This document shows, piece by piece, positions 1 to 10,292 of a DNA stretch of 64,000 nt (positions are counted from its first letter, which is position 1; each line of letters starts with the position of its first letter). This stretch comes from Siphonodentalium dalli (taxonomy: Eukaryota > Mollusca > Scaphopoda > Gadilida > Siphonodentaliidae). Location of the stretch: contig CP136061.1 in the NCBI GenBank assembly GCA_032622095.1, forward strand, positions 40,679,797-40,743,796. Direction: 5' to 3'. The position numbers were made by a program, and so were the translations under genes. Below the pieces are notes generated by a model, which did not search any database, was not told the DNA's origin, and worked only from the letters and a program-made list of their open reading frames with translations.

Positions 1-32
1 AGTTAATTGTGCCTTTTTAATCAAGAGAAATT

Positions 33-322
33 ATGGTACCCGTCCCTAAAAGAGGTATGCCAACAATGTCGTTGTTGTTGGCATTCACGGCTTGGGAGCC
101 ACCGGAATATTCTCACATTGCCGTAAAGAGAAAATAGCATATGTCGTTGTTGTTGGCATTCACGGCTATATTAACTAATGGTACCCGTCCTTAAAAGAGG
201 TATGCCAACAATGTCGTTGTTGTTGGCATTCATGGCTTGGGGGGCCACCGGAATATTCTCACATTTCCGTAAAGAGAAAATAGCATATGTCATTGTTGTT
301 GGCATTCATGGCTCCCGAAAGC
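33..322. repeat. 145-bp tandem duplication
   Basis: Two copies of a 145-bp unit start at 33 and 178 (both begin ATGGTACCCGTCC) and differ at a few bases. Each unit contains the phrase GTCGTTGTTGTTGGCATTCA twice. The short open frame across it is a by-product of the repeat; no gene is supported. Confidence 0.8.
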
Positions 323-660
323 ATTGTGTGTCACGGCTATGTAGATCCCGTCATACGGATATAAAAAAATGTAGAGTTACTCCTCTTGGATCGGTCATGA
401 ATCGATAGCGAAAACCCAGATGTAAGAATGACATTACGCATATACGCTCTTTATGAACTACACTGCGGATAGGAACGCTCTTTAACTATCAACGCTATTA
501 ACCCCTGCAGTGCCGTTCGCGATGATTTTGATGATTGGGAGTGGAGAATGAGTGCTCAGAGCTTGTCCAAAATGTGACGTCGACGATCCCCGTGGTTTTT
601 ACACTTATATACGACATTTGAGCTCGATCCGCGCAGCTGTTTTCGATTCTATGAAGTACC

Positions 661-705
661 CACATACACACATATATATATACACACATATATATATATA
701 TATAC
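661..705. repeat. AC/AT microsatellite
   Basis: Alternating CA and TA dinucleotides, interrupted only by transitions between the two motifs. Simple repeat with no coding signal. Confidence 0.9.
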
Positions 706-878
706 GTAGTTCTCAAAATATATAGTAGATGCCATATTATATACCATTTGAAAGAGGAAGCTCCAAAACATTGAATTTTCAACTTATTCGATGTAATAAA
801 CTGTGAACATGTTTTTGCTGAGATATCGACGTCTGTTCTGAAGTTTCTGAAAAAAGTTGATTATGTTTACAAAGTCGA

Positions 879-949
879 TTATTTTCAATGGAAGGGGAAT
901 AACTCTATATATTTAGATATAGAGTTATTCCCCCCTCCATTGAAAATAA
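879..949. repeat. Perfect-arm hairpin
   Basis: About 32-bp inverted arms around a 6-bp loop. The left arm reads TTATTTTCAATGGAAGGGG and its reverse complement, with one extra C, lies at 917-949. It looks like a small foldback or MITE remnant; no coding content. Confidence 0.75.
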
Positions 950-1718
950 ACCACAGTTTGAATTCTGTTAGATTCTGGTAGCCATAACGGGGAAGTGATT
1001 TTATGATTTCAGCTATTTTCTATTACTCTATGGGCACCTTCTGAGACACACACATTCCAAATGGTGATGAATTATAGTATTTTAATCATATTTTATGGCA
1101 TAAATTGTCATTAAAACCGTATATCAAGGCACTATAAAAAAAATAATCAGTTACTCGAAAACTAAGTGGACCTTTAAAAGTGATATAATTACATCAACAT
1201 TATTTTCTCTAGCATTTTGCCAAAAGCTCACCCTAAGTTTTTTAATTTCCAACTGAAAATTAGGCATTTTTAGTTTGATATTTTTACCGAGGTGTAGGAA
1301 TTATAAGGAATAGTCTTCATTTCTCATATAATACACAGTATAAGCATTTGTGCCATTCATAAACTTTATAAATTGCTTTGCGAATTATAAATTTATATGC
1401 TTTGATTTATTAGGATGAATAAATAATTATATTGTGTTCTGAGGCACATGTACAGGTAATATACGTGGATGACAGATAATAAACAAGCAGAAGGAGTCCT
1501 ATTGATGTGCGATGGAATAACTACTCATCAATGAGTAATATACGTTATTTTTAGACCAATATATTCTTGCTCCATTAGTAAAATTTTTAGACCGGAATGA
1601 ATAACAGTTTCAAACTCTTCAACTATTTGTGAGGATGTATCAGTTATAAAGTATACAATTCCCACCTAAAGGAGGTACAGACAAAGTTTCCAAGAGTTAG
1701 ACAGTTTTGCCCTCACAG
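950..1718. other. AT-rich stretch without recognised feature
   Basis: No convincing exon, repeat array or RNA gene is visible on either strand. Confidence 0.5.
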
Positions 1719-1895
1719 ACCTAGGATCAGATTTAAGTTCCCCAGTTGAAGTTGGTGATGTTCACCCATTGGGCGCCTCGATTATGGATTTTATTTTCTG
1801 CAAATTAGGGGATATAGAATCTTCCCAGATGGGAAAACAGAACTAAAAACAATGTTAATTTGATACCATAGATACTTCCCGGAAGATGAGGCCTA

Positions 1896-1989
1896 AGCAG
1901 AATGAGGTCCCAAGAGGGTGAGTTTAGTGATGCTAGCCCACTATGCGGGATAGCGTCACTAATTTCACCCTCTGGGGACCTCATTCTGC
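1896..1989. repeat. Palindromic GCAGAATGAGG module, copy 1
   Basis: Inverted arms GCAGAATGAGGTCCC...GGGGACCTCATTCTGC about 40 bp long surround a short centre. Further copies are at 2105-2189, 52139-52231 and twice inside 60808-61075; a half copy is at 43732-43770. Confidence 0.85.
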
Positions 1990-2104
1990 AACTGACAGAC
2001 ACGCTATTTGTAGGCTTGAGTATACAAAGAGTTAAACTCCTACATAATATTTGAAACCTCAAATTATGTTATATACAATCCTTGATGTTGTGTGTTTCAC
2101 ATTT

Positions 2105-2189
2105 GCAGAATGAGGTCCCCAGAGGGTGAATTTAGTGATGCACAGTGGGCTAGCATCACCAAATTTACCCTCTGGGGACCTCATTCTGC
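2105..2189. repeat. Palindromic GCAGAATGAGG module, copy 2
   Basis: Same inverted arms as the copy at 1896-1989, slightly shorter centre. The two copies are separated by unrelated AT-rich sequence. Confidence 0.85.
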
Positions 2190-2389
2190 TTAGGCCACAA
2201 CTACTATGTGAGACCTAGCTAGGATCAGATTGAAGTTCCCAGTTGAAGTTGGTCATGTTCATCCATTATTCACCTCGTTATGCATTTTTTATCTTCTGCA
2301 AATTAGGGGATATAGAAACTGAACCTCTGGGGACCTCATTCTGCAATTTTAAAATAGTTTTTATCATGAGCACTTTAGATGCCCTCCAA

Positions 2390-2652
2390 AGCAATAATAG
2401 ACCATTCCGATGTACACTTTTTTTAACTTGGTGTCAGAATCCATTTAGCATAGAAAGGGTTAACCCTTCCATGACAGGAGCTTCCTGAAATGTTGCAAAA
2501 ACTCTATGCCAATGCATTCTCTTATATATTCGAGTCTCGCATAGGGAGCCTCACCTATATAATAGCATACATTGGCCTAATAATAGTTACCTTGACCTTC
2601 AGATGTACACTTTTTGAACTTCTGGGAGAATGCATTTAGTATAGAAAGGGTT
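2390..2652. repeat. Degenerate TTAA hairpin (family B) between direct repeats
   Basis: A decayed family-B hairpin (2460-2590, starting TTAACCCTTCCATGACAGG) is flanked by two imperfect copies of a roughly 70-bp sequence containing GATGTACACTTTTT and ATAGAAAGGGTTA (2390-2460 and 2580-2652). The flanking ends resemble family-D arrays, so this is a patchwork of TTAA-type elements. Confidence 0.55.
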
Positions 2653-2660
2653 ATAATTAA

Positions 2661-2873
2661 CTAACCCCGAGGAAGGCCGTCATCATCTAATTCCCGCATG
2701 AGTTCGAGTCCGACCATCGCCTGCCTCTGATCATCGGTGAACTGATAAGCGTCCTCGGGTTCCGAGTCGTTATCAGAATGATTCTCATACTCTCTCTCCT
2801 TCTCATTCGTTACGACGTCCTTCTGTCCTTTCTCAAGGTTATCACTATCATCCTCCAAGTCCTCCTTTGTCAC
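2661..2873 (-). CDS. Acidic protein, candidate exon (unrecognised)
   Basis: A candidate exon of about 70 codons, read right to left. It is preceded by a good 3' splice site: a T-rich tract followed by TTTGCTCGTAG just before GTGACAAAG at 2873. The encoded segment is strongly acidic and hydrophilic (starts VTKEDLEDDSDN, later NDSEPEDAYQF) and ends either at TAG (2661-2663) or at a possible donor GTTAGT after 2666. Its reading phase (0) matches the candidate exon at 4270-4425, so the two could be consecutive. Acidic composition without stops in AT-rich DNA argues for real coding sequence. I do not recognise the family; probably intrinsically disordered. Confidence 0.5.
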   Translation of the reverse strand: MTKEDLEDDSDNLEKGQKDVVTNEKEREYENHSDNDSEPEDAYQFTDDQRQAMVGLELMRELDDDGLPRG

Positions 2874-2917
2874 CTACGAGCAAAAATAGAAAAATAAGTT
2901 AATCGACAAAAACCAAT

Positions 2918-3318
2918 TTAACCCTTTACCCAACAAACCGGCCAAAACCGGCCAAATAAAGCTTCAACAGCCTAAAATATCTTCGGTCTGTCTCAATAAC
3001 ACCATACAAATATGGATATCATTGGAACCGGCTCATTGACCACATTGTGATAGTTACAGTTATACCCTGTGCCGATGCATTCTCTTATATATGCGAGTCG
3101 ACCATAGGTCGCCTCGCATATATAAGAGAATGCATTGGCCTAAAAAAAAATCTTTTTTTAACACTTTTTACCATTTTTTCTTACATTCTTTAACAATTTT
3201 ATAATTTTTAATGTGTTAAGCCAATGCATTCTCTTATATATGCGAGGCGACCTATGGTCGACTCGCATATATAAGAGAATGCATTGGCACAGGGCCGTTC
3301 TGTTGGGTAAAGGGTTAA
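2918..3318. mobile_element. TTAA-flanked hairpin element, family A, copy 1
   Basis: Bounded by TTAA on both sides with inverted ends TTAACCCTTTACCCAACA and TGTTGGGTAAAGGGTTAA. Inside are two 67-bp palindromes with the core CATTCTCTTATATATGCGAG. No transposase is encoded. TTAA target duplication and CCC-starting ends are characteristic of piggyBac-type transposition, so a non-autonomous piggyBac-like element is inferred. Other copies: 5460-5799, 53904-54304 and 57536-57925 (inverted). Confidence 0.8.
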
Positions 3319-3369
3319 CAAAGAAGTTCTGTTCAATATTGCTCTAGTTGTCATCCAGACAACCATCAA

Positions 3370-3605
3370 TTTTAATTTCTAAGTTAAAAAAAAGGGACAT
3401 AACTCCATAAAAATTCATCGGACTTGACCTCAATAATGTGATGATTATTCCTCATATCAAGTTTCGTTTCAATCAGATAATTTGAACAGGAGTTAACATC
3501 TGGACAAGGAATGGCACTGACAGATGGACGGATGCCCGATGCATGGACGTTCGAATGGACAGACACAGCTGATTACAATAGTCCTCCGAAATGTTCGGGG
3601 GACAA
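3370..3605 (-). repeat. Family G dispersed-repeat fragment
   Basis: On the - strand this reads CCCCGAACATTTCGGAGGAC, then an ACTATTGTAATCAGC phrase like the repeat start at 35200-35240. The rest is a degenerate relative of that element. The short frames across it are not genes. Confidence 0.45.
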
Positions 3606-3977
3606 CAATGATAAAGGTCCATGTACTCTACTTTTGTCACATAGTCGTCCGACAACTAAGATCAAAATAGATTCATAATTTACCATAAACACATAAAATT
3701 GTACATACTAGTACAAACTGCCTTGGAATGACTTACTGAGGTCATGTAATTACAAAAATAGTCATTTTAGTTTCCTCCTGTCATATTTCATGAAAATCGG
3801 CTGGCGATTTATGAGAAAGAAACAATGTTTTTCTGTGTTTTATCAGCAATTTCAACAAGTTCAGCAATTTGATTAAATTTGTTCGTAAATTAATGGTAGC
3901 ATCAGAAATTTGGCTCTGAATAAAAATGACAAGACATATCATATTTTTTTCCTGCGCTCATCTGAAATCATCACTTA

Positions 3978-4240
3978 TTAACCCTTTCATGGCGGGAGCT
4001 GCACTGGTGCAGCATTAAAGGTCCTGTGCCAGTGCATTCTCTTATATCTGCGAGTCTCCCATAGGGAGCCCCGCATATATAAGAGAATGCACTGGCTTAC
4101 AAGTTGAAGGTAAATATTGTAAGGCCAATGTATTCTCTTATATATGCGAGGCTCCCTATGGGAGACTCGCATATATAAGAGAATGCATTGGCACAGGGTT
4201 TTCGCAAAATTTCAGCAAGCTCCAGTCATGGAAGGGGTAA
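3978..4240. mobile_element. TTAA-flanked hairpin element, family B
   Basis: Begins TTAACCCTTTCATGGCGGG and ends GTCATGGAAGGGGTAA, so the right TTAA has decayed to GTAA. It carries two internal palindromes with the same CATTCTCTTATATATGCGAG core as family A but a different loop-proximal stem (CTCCCATAGGGAG in place of TCGACCATAGGTCG) and different terminal repeats. Non-autonomous, no coding capacity. Confidence 0.75.
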
Positions 4241-4269
4241 CAGTAAATTAATGCTGTGAGCTATCAAAC

Positions 4270-4425
4270 CTTGTTCTCCTCCGCCCCACTTTCTTCCTTT
4301 TTATGTTCAAGCATGACGTCCTGTTCTTTTGCGAACGTGTTGTCATCGCTGTCATCTATCTTGTGTTCGGGTGAATATCGTATAGCTGCATTTTGTGGTC
4401 TCTGACTCAATTCTGTCATATTATT
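4270..4425 (-). CDS. Acidic protein, candidate exon (unrecognised)
   Basis: A 52-codon segment on the - strand preceded by a textbook acceptor (T-rich tract ending TTTTTTTCAG before AATAATATG at 4425). It ends at ENK before a GTTTGA donor-like site after 4270; reading on instead gives a stop two codons later. The product is hydrophilic and acidic (SPEHKIDDSDDN, then KEESGAEENK). Entry and exit phases are both 0, matching the exon at 2661-2873, which begins VTKED, so joining gives one continuous acidic stretch. The donor is weak. Family not recognised. Confidence 0.45.
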
Positions 4426-4468
4426 CTGAAAAAAATAAAAAATATGCATCATTATATCATATGTCAAA

Positions 4469-4605
4469 TTAACCCTTTCTTTAATAAATACTCATTGATG
4501 AGAAGTTCACTTAGGAAATGTTCAGATAATAAGTTTGTTGAACTTAATTATTATCTGAACATTTCCCACCAATGACTATGAATCATTCTGCAATTATATT
4601 ATTTA
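4469..4605. repeat. Family D TTAA unit with hairpin tail
   Basis: Starts TTAACCCTTTCTTTAATAAA and includes AAATGTTCAGATAATAAG followed by its inverted copy TTATTATCTGAACATTT, forming a hairpin. The tail (GAACATTTCCCACCAATGAC onward) recurs at 5190-5262 and, diverged, at 32325-32385, where it follows the 68-bp array. Confidence 0.65.
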
Positions 4606-5047
4606 TATTATTAAAAAGTGTCGAAAAGCGGTGGTCTGTTGTTTAAACACTCCATCACCAGGTACATAACTGATGACGATTCCAGTGAAATTTAGCATTT
4701 TACTTCAGACTTACACCTACACTTACATTCTACAACTGCTTACTCATGTACATAACTATAAATTTCAAAATTAACCCTTTCGAAAACTCGCGGCCTATGC
4801 TTACGTTCCTAATTTCTAAATTTGTAACACCTAACTATGTACCACGCTCCCATCTTTTACTGAAACTACCGGTATGGGACAATCATGAAACTAAAGAATA
4901 TTTTAATACTCTACGTATAACTAGTTCATTTATGATAGTGCGTGATTCTACGATACTGGTACGCATACTCTGTCATAGGTATACCTATATTTTCCAAATT
5001 TCAAAACACTAGGCATACCTCTATTATGCTCCTGTTTTTAATTTTAC

Positions 5048-5168
5048 TGACTATGGAATTGTCCAAGTGGCGCTTCGGAATGTGTACCTAGATAATGATC
5101 ACCTTTGTCCATGTTACCGAAGACAGGTTTACCCTTGTATTCTGTGGTGTTCCCAGCCCCCCGGATCT
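5048..5168 (-). CDS. Possible short exon (weak)
   Basis: About 40 codons stay open between an AG (5169-5170, after a TTGTTGTAAGATAT context) and a GTAAAA donor-like site at 5047. The peptide is hydrophilic (contains NMDKGDHYLGTHSE). The ending phase does not fit directly onto the exon at 4270-4425, so either another exon lies between, or this is chance. Listed because the region between two repeats otherwise looks non-repetitive. Confidence 0.2.
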
Positions 5169-5459
5169 CTATATCTTACAACAAGAAATTTGTTGAACTT
5201 AATTATTATCTGAACATTTCCCACCAATGACTATGAATCATTCTGCAATTATATTATCTGTTCGACTGACTGTCGTCTGCTTATAAATAATAGACTGCTC
5301 TAATGTATACTTTTATAAGAATGTTATAAACCTACATGTAATCAAGCAGAATCAAGTGGTTTTTAACCCTTTATAGAGCCCCACATAGACTGGAGCAGAC
5401 GACACTCTGCAGTGCATGCTTCCATCTGTGTGGGGCTCCCTGTGGGATACATCTCTGGA

Positions 5460-5799
5460 TTAACCCTTTACCCAACAAAACGGCCAAAAACGCCCAAATA
5501 AAGCTTCAACAGCCTAAAATATCTTCGGTCTGTCTCAATAGAACCATACAAATATGGATATCATTTGAACCGGCTCCTTGACCACATTGTGATAGTTACA
5601 GTTATGCCCTGTGCCAATGCATTCTCTTATATATGCGAGTCGACCATAGGTCGCCTCGCATATATAAGAGAATGCATTGGCCTAAAAAAAAATGTGTTAA
5701 GCCAATGCATTCTCTTATATATGCGAGGCGACCTATGGTCGACTCGCATATATAAGAGAATGCATTGGCACAGGCCCCTTCTGTTGGGTAAAGGGTTAA
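5460..5799. mobile_element. TTAA-flanked hairpin element, family A, copy 2
   Basis: Same TTAACCCTTTACCCAACA ends as copy 1, but about 60 bp shorter because the AT-rich spacer between the two palindromes is mostly missing. Immediately left (5363-5459) is another short sequence beginning TTAACCCTTTATAGAGCC with an inverted GAGCCCCACA/TGTGGGGCTC pair, so two TTAA-type sequences abut at the TTAA of 5460-5463. Confidence 0.8.
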
Positions 5800-6111
5800 A
5801 AGAAGCAACAAAATAATACTTGCTTCGCATTTTAATATTTTTCCTTTGTTTTATTTTAGACGATGGAATGTTTTGCAAGCTGATCTAATGTTTTTGAGTT
5901 TAGTAAAGTAATACTTTTTCAATAGTAGAATATATAAATCTAGCTGTTTTGACCATACCAGTAAGGTATGTAAAATATCGTTATGTGCATATGACCATAT
6001 GGAACAACCTCGAAGACAATTCTTGTAAAACAAAACATTCATTTAGGAAGTGTTTGCATATACGAACATGGTAAACAATTAATCTGAATATGTTGGATAT
6101 CGAGACTGCAC

Positions 6112-6201
6112 TTAACCATGAGGTTCAAGACGGGAGCTGCGCTGGTGCAGCAAGATCCTGTGCTAGTACATCTATTATATATTTTGGAACTTCTGTCTGT
6201 A

Positions 6202-6244
<43 letters not shown>

Positions 6245-6672
6245 TATAGACTCGAAAACTGCTTGATCGATCCGACTCAAATTTGGTATGTAGGCCTACT
6301 TGATCCTAGGAACAACAACGGCGGGTCCAATTTCACATGTGACCGTGTCCTTGACCTCGCTCATATACGCTCATGTAGGCATGTTTATGGACCTCAACCG
6401 ATCCAACTCGAATTTGGTATGAAGGCCTACTTTGATCCTGGGAACAATTTGGGCAGGTCCAATTTCATGTGCGATCATGTCCTTGACTTCAACTTGACCT
6501 CGCTCAAATATGCTCATATAGGCATGTTTCTGGACCGATCGAACAATATTTTTTTTCTTTCTCCTAATATTCTGCCCAGAAGGAGGCGATCACAAAGAAA
6601 TCCCTCAATAGCCCAGATGAAGTCTGACACATCAGCTAGTTCTCTTATATATGCAAGTCTGCCATAGTGCTG
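6112..6672. mobile_element. Family B hairpin interrupted by a Helitron-like insertion
   Basis: The left part, 6112-6170 (TTAACC...GGGAGCTGCGCTGGTGCAGC...), and right part, 6640-6672 (TTCTCTTATATATGCAAGTC), are the two sides of one family-B hairpin. Removing 6171-6639 restores the order seen in the uninterrupted copy near 4019-4060. Confidence 0.7.
6171..6639 (+). mobile_element. Helitron-like non-autonomous element (469 bp)
   Basis: Begins TCTATTATATATTTTGG and ends in CTAG, preceded by an imperfect hairpin CCCAGATGAAGTCTG. The flanks are A (6170) and T (6640). These are the hallmarks of Helitrons: 5' TC, 3' hairpin plus CTRR, insertion between A and T, no target duplication. The empty site is known from the family-B hairpin it interrupts. 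It contains a (GT)n tract at about 6206-6238. No Rep/helicase is encoded. Related to 62628-63257 and 63258-63864. Confidence 0.7.
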
Positions 6673-6734
6673 AATTTAAAGATATCAAGACTCAGTTTCA
6701 AAGTACCATTTTACATATACTGTGGTCTGTGTAA

Positions 6735-6940
6735 CTCCGTTACTAGCATAATAGTCTGTCTTATCAATATAATCATTATCCATGTACATGTTTCTACAGT
6801 AATTTCCTATTTATAATTTAATTAAAGTTTAATACATCTCCATTGTTAGTATAATTGCATGTCTTATCAATATAATCATTATCCATGTATCTAAAGTAAT
6901 TTCCTATTTATAGTTGAATTAAAGTTTAATACATAACTCC
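6735..6940. repeat. Direct duplication of about 105 bp
   Basis: Two successive imperfect copies containing GTCTTATCAATATAATCATT and TTAAAGTTTAATACAT. AT-rich, non-coding. Confidence 0.6.
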
Positions 6941-7249
6941 ATGCTGTAGAGCGTAATTCCATGCTGTAGATCGAGTGGTACCCACTCCAGATCTCTAAAA
7001 GCTCTGATGCATGAAAAATCCCGAAGGGAATGAAAAAAACAAATATTTACATTGTTACCGTGTTGGGTTATGCCTGAAGTATTTTATTTGAAAAAGGTTG
7101 AGCAAACATAATGAATATTTGATAGAAAGGCTGTTAGTGATACTGTTGAGGCAAGAAATCAATCACCACAGGTTAATACATCTTACCTACACATGTGTAC
7201 ATCCAAGGTTTTTTCTGAATCAGATAAATTGGACTTCATACTGGTTTTT

Positions 7250-8364
7250 TTAACCCTTTCTTTACTAAATAGATTCTCTCATTCAGTCGTTATTATCTGA
7301 ACACTTCCTAAGGGAACTACTTGTCAATGAGTATTTACTGTATACATGTACTTGTACATGGTTAATTTATTATCTGAACATTTCCTAGGGGAATGACTCA
7401 TCAATGAGAATTTAGTATAGAAAGGGTTAAACTTATTATCTGAACATTCTCTAAGGGAACTACTTGTCAATGAGTATTTAGTATAGAAAGGGTTAAACTT
7501 ATTATCTGTACATTCCCTAAGAGAACTACTCGTCAATGAGTATTTAGTATAGAAAGGATTAAACTTATTATCTGAACATTCCCTAAGGGAACTACTCGTC
7601 AATGAGTATTTAGAATAGAAAGGGTTGAAGTTATTATCTGAACATTCCTTACGGGAACTACTCATCAATGAGTATTTAGTATAGAAAGGGTTAAACTTAT
7701 AATCTGAACATTCCCTAAGAGAACTACTCGTCAATGAGTATTTAGTATAGAAAGGGTTAAACTTATTATCTGAACATTCCCTAAGGGAACTACTCGTCAA
7801 TGAGTATTTAGTACAGAAAGGGTTAAACTTAGTTTCTGAACATTTCCTAAGAGAACTACTCGTCAATGAGTATTTAGTATAGAAAGGGTTAAACTTATTA
7901 TCTGAACATTCCCTAAGGGAACTACTCGTCAATGAGTATTTAGTACAGAAAGGGTTAAACTTATTATCTGAACATTTCCTAAGGGATAACTACTCATCAA
8001 TGGTGCTTTAGTATATAATGGGTTAAACTTATTATCTGAACATTTCCTAAGGGATAACTAGTTATCAATGATGCTTTAGTATAGAAAGGGTTAAACTTAT
8101 TATCTGAACATTCCCTAAGGGAACTACTCGTCAATGAGTATTTAGTACAGAAAGGGTTAAACTTATTATCTGAACATTTCCTAAGGGATAACTACTCATC
8201 AATGGTGCTTTAGTATAGAATGGGTTAAACTTATTATCTGAACATTTCCTAAGGGATAACTAGTTATCAATGATGCTTTAGTATAGAAAGGGTTAAACTT
8301 ATAATCTGAACATTTTCTAAGGGATAACTACTCATCAATGATGCTTTTGTATAGAAATGGTTAA
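7250..8364 (-). repeat. 66-bp tandem array bounded by TTAA (family D)
   Basis: About 15 copies of a 66- to 69-bp unit that on the - strand reads TTAACCCTTTCTATACTAAA...GAACATTCAG-type sequence. The left edge is TTAACCCTTTCTTTACTAAA in the opposite orientation and the right edge is AGAAATGGTTAA, so the array lies within TTAA-bounded inverted ends. Later units (about 7970 onward) carry a few extra bases. Because 66 is divisible by three, a long frame of 22-residue repeats runs through it; I regard that as non-coding. Confidence 0.85.
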
Positions 8365-8564
8365 AGTCATGCACATAGTGATGTATAGCTTGAAATTATC
8401 AACTGTACCCCCCCCCCCTCCTTCCAACTGGTACCTCAAGCTTTCAAACTGTACACCCAACTAATGTTCGAAAATTCCAACTGACACAATTTTTACCAAA
8501 AATAGGCTTCTGTTGGTCTTAAAAAAACTAATTCCTCATTAACTACTGGTTAGAAATCAAACAA

Positions 8565-8683
8565 TGAGAACAATTTCAAGGTAGAAGAGAGCAAGCCATA
8601 TTTCCGACTAAATCCTGAAAAGTTACCATAATTCTGCTGTGGTTAAGGAGTCGATTATTTAGGGCATTACTGTAAATGTTGTG
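8565..8683. repeat. Half copy of the 8931-9149 palindrome
   Basis: Matches the right arm of the palindrome at 8931-9149 (CATAATTCTGCTGTGGTTAA, then GGGCATTACTGTA). Confidence 0.7.
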
Positions 8684-8762
8684 TCAGGTATGAAATTTCT
8701 GACTGCTGACAGTCGAAAATTTTTACCAAAGTTGGGGTAAGGGGGATAGACTTCCCCAAACC

Positions 8763-8789
8763 GCCCCCCCCCCCCCCCCCCCCCCCCCA
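8763..8789. repeat. Poly-C tract
   Basis: An uninterrupted run of about 25 C; a shorter one is near 8407-8416. Length in the assembly may be unreliable. Confidence 0.85.
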
Positions 8790-8930
8790 TGGTTTGGAAT
8801 GAGACTATATTGTTTGACAAATAATTTTCTGCGCATTTTTGTCATAAACTTTCTTTAGAGGGGCAGAAATAATTATGCTTTAATTTTACCAAACACATTC
8901 ATTTTACTAACTACATTCATTTTCTAACTA

Positions 8931-9149
8931 CAGTAATGTTCTAAATACATGTAATCGACACCTTAACCACAGCAGAATTATGGGTAACTTTTCCGGATTT
9001 AGTCAGAACTATGGCTTGTTGCCATTCATCGGAAAGCTCTCATTGAGAGCTTTCCGATGAATGGCAACAAGCCATATTTTCGACTGAATCCTGAAAAGTT
9101 ACCCATAATTCTGCTGTGGTTAAGGAGTCAATTATTTAGGGCATTACTG
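8931..9149. repeat. 219-bp palindrome
   Basis: Arms of about 105 bp meet at a centre near 9041 (GAAAGCTCTCATTGAGAGC). The left arm begins CAGTAATGTT and the right arm ends GGGCATTACTG. One half also occurs at 8565-8683. A foldback element with no coding capacity. Confidence 0.8.
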
Positions 9150-10188
9150 TACATTCATTTTACTAACTACATTCATTTTTAATATTTATGTAACTTTTTG
9201 GATATTTATTTCCATAAAATCAGCTGAAATAATTCTCATGTTTTTAAAAAGAAAAAATTGTGTCCCATTCAGCGATTATCCGATGCAGCACTGTAAGTTA
9301 AAAACCAATATAATACTGCTTGAGAATTACCTATTAAATTAAGTTTATTGATGAACGTTTAAAAAGCATGCCCAATTAATCTACAAACCTTCTTTAGTTA
9401 TTTGTAGATCAACAAGATGTAACATTGGTTCATTTTATAGTGTGTTTTATTGGTGTGTAAAATGCATGACCCAATTGGCAATTGACCAATAGACAAATAG
9501 AAATTTGTGTGAAACACACACGGTATATAAATATTATATAATAAATAATCTGCTGCTGGTCTTATCAGTTCTGGTTATATTAATAATTATTTTGTTCTTC
9601 CACAAGTGGATTTTTCTCTTTTACATCTGATAAATATGGTCTGCTGTAAATTCAATCATGCCATTCGTCATTCACCTGTGTAACCATTATGTCCTTGTTA
9701 TTAACGGTGAGGCAACAATTGTAATAGCTGGCTAACAAATGAAAACTCGATGATTTGATCTGTCTGCACCGATGCACGCATCTAAAACATATTCGAAATA
9801 ATTGATAACGATGGATATAATAGGTGCCTTCTATTCAACTGACAACTGTGCATGCAATGTTAATAAAGGCACGGAAACAGGTATTACCAACAATCAGTAA
9901 TAATTCTATATGATTTCCTGTAACATTTAATATTCCTTCTTCAGTGGTTTCACTCAATCAATATCCCTTTACACTAATCAGTACATGCAGACATTCAATA
10001 TAAACCATTTGTCTGGATTCCATGGGGGGGGGGGGGGGGGCTGAAGCAGGTGTATGTCCCCTTCTCCCCTGCCAGTGTACAATGTAGCATTCAGTTGATG
10101 AATAACAGTCCCTTTATGGTAACACATTCAATATCTATCTACCATTCAAAAGCTAATTATGTATATGGCATAAGCCTAAGTTATTTTA
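9150..10188. other. AT-rich, no recognised gene
   Basis: Only a poly-G tract at 10025-10040 and simple AT-rich sequence are visible; no supported exon. Confidence 0.5.
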
Positions 10189-10292
10189 AGCATTCCCACA
10201 GGCCAAATTATGTAAAGGGACATATTGTTCAAACACTTAAATAGCTATTGATCGCTTATCTAATTTAAATAATTTGGCCTGTGGGGATGCTT
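10189..10292. repeat. Hairpin with 60-bp loop
   Basis: Inverted arms AGCATTCCCACAGGCCAAAT and ATTTGGCCTGTGGGGATGCT; the inner sequence is AT-rich. Confidence 0.7.

Larger units (their letters stand above)
1719..2344. repeat. Composite dispersed repeat, two partial copies
   Basis: A unit running from CCTAGGATCAGATT through CTGCAAATTAGGGGATATAG occurs at 1719-1900 and again, shorter, at 2211-2344; a third copy lies at 51985-52140. Each copy runs into a palindrome built on GCAGAATGAGGTCCCC. It is a multicopy element with an attached foldback module and no open reading frame of note. Confidence 0.7.

Noticed and set aside
6209-6667. 152-codon frame beginning with a Cys/Val run
   Set aside because: The run is the (GT)n microsatellite, and the rest lies inside the Helitron-like element and hairpin remnant.
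7324-7932. 202-codon frame of 22-residue repeats
   Set aside because: Shadow of the 66-bp family-D array; it ends where unit length changes, and the same repeat elsewhere (68 bp) is not open.
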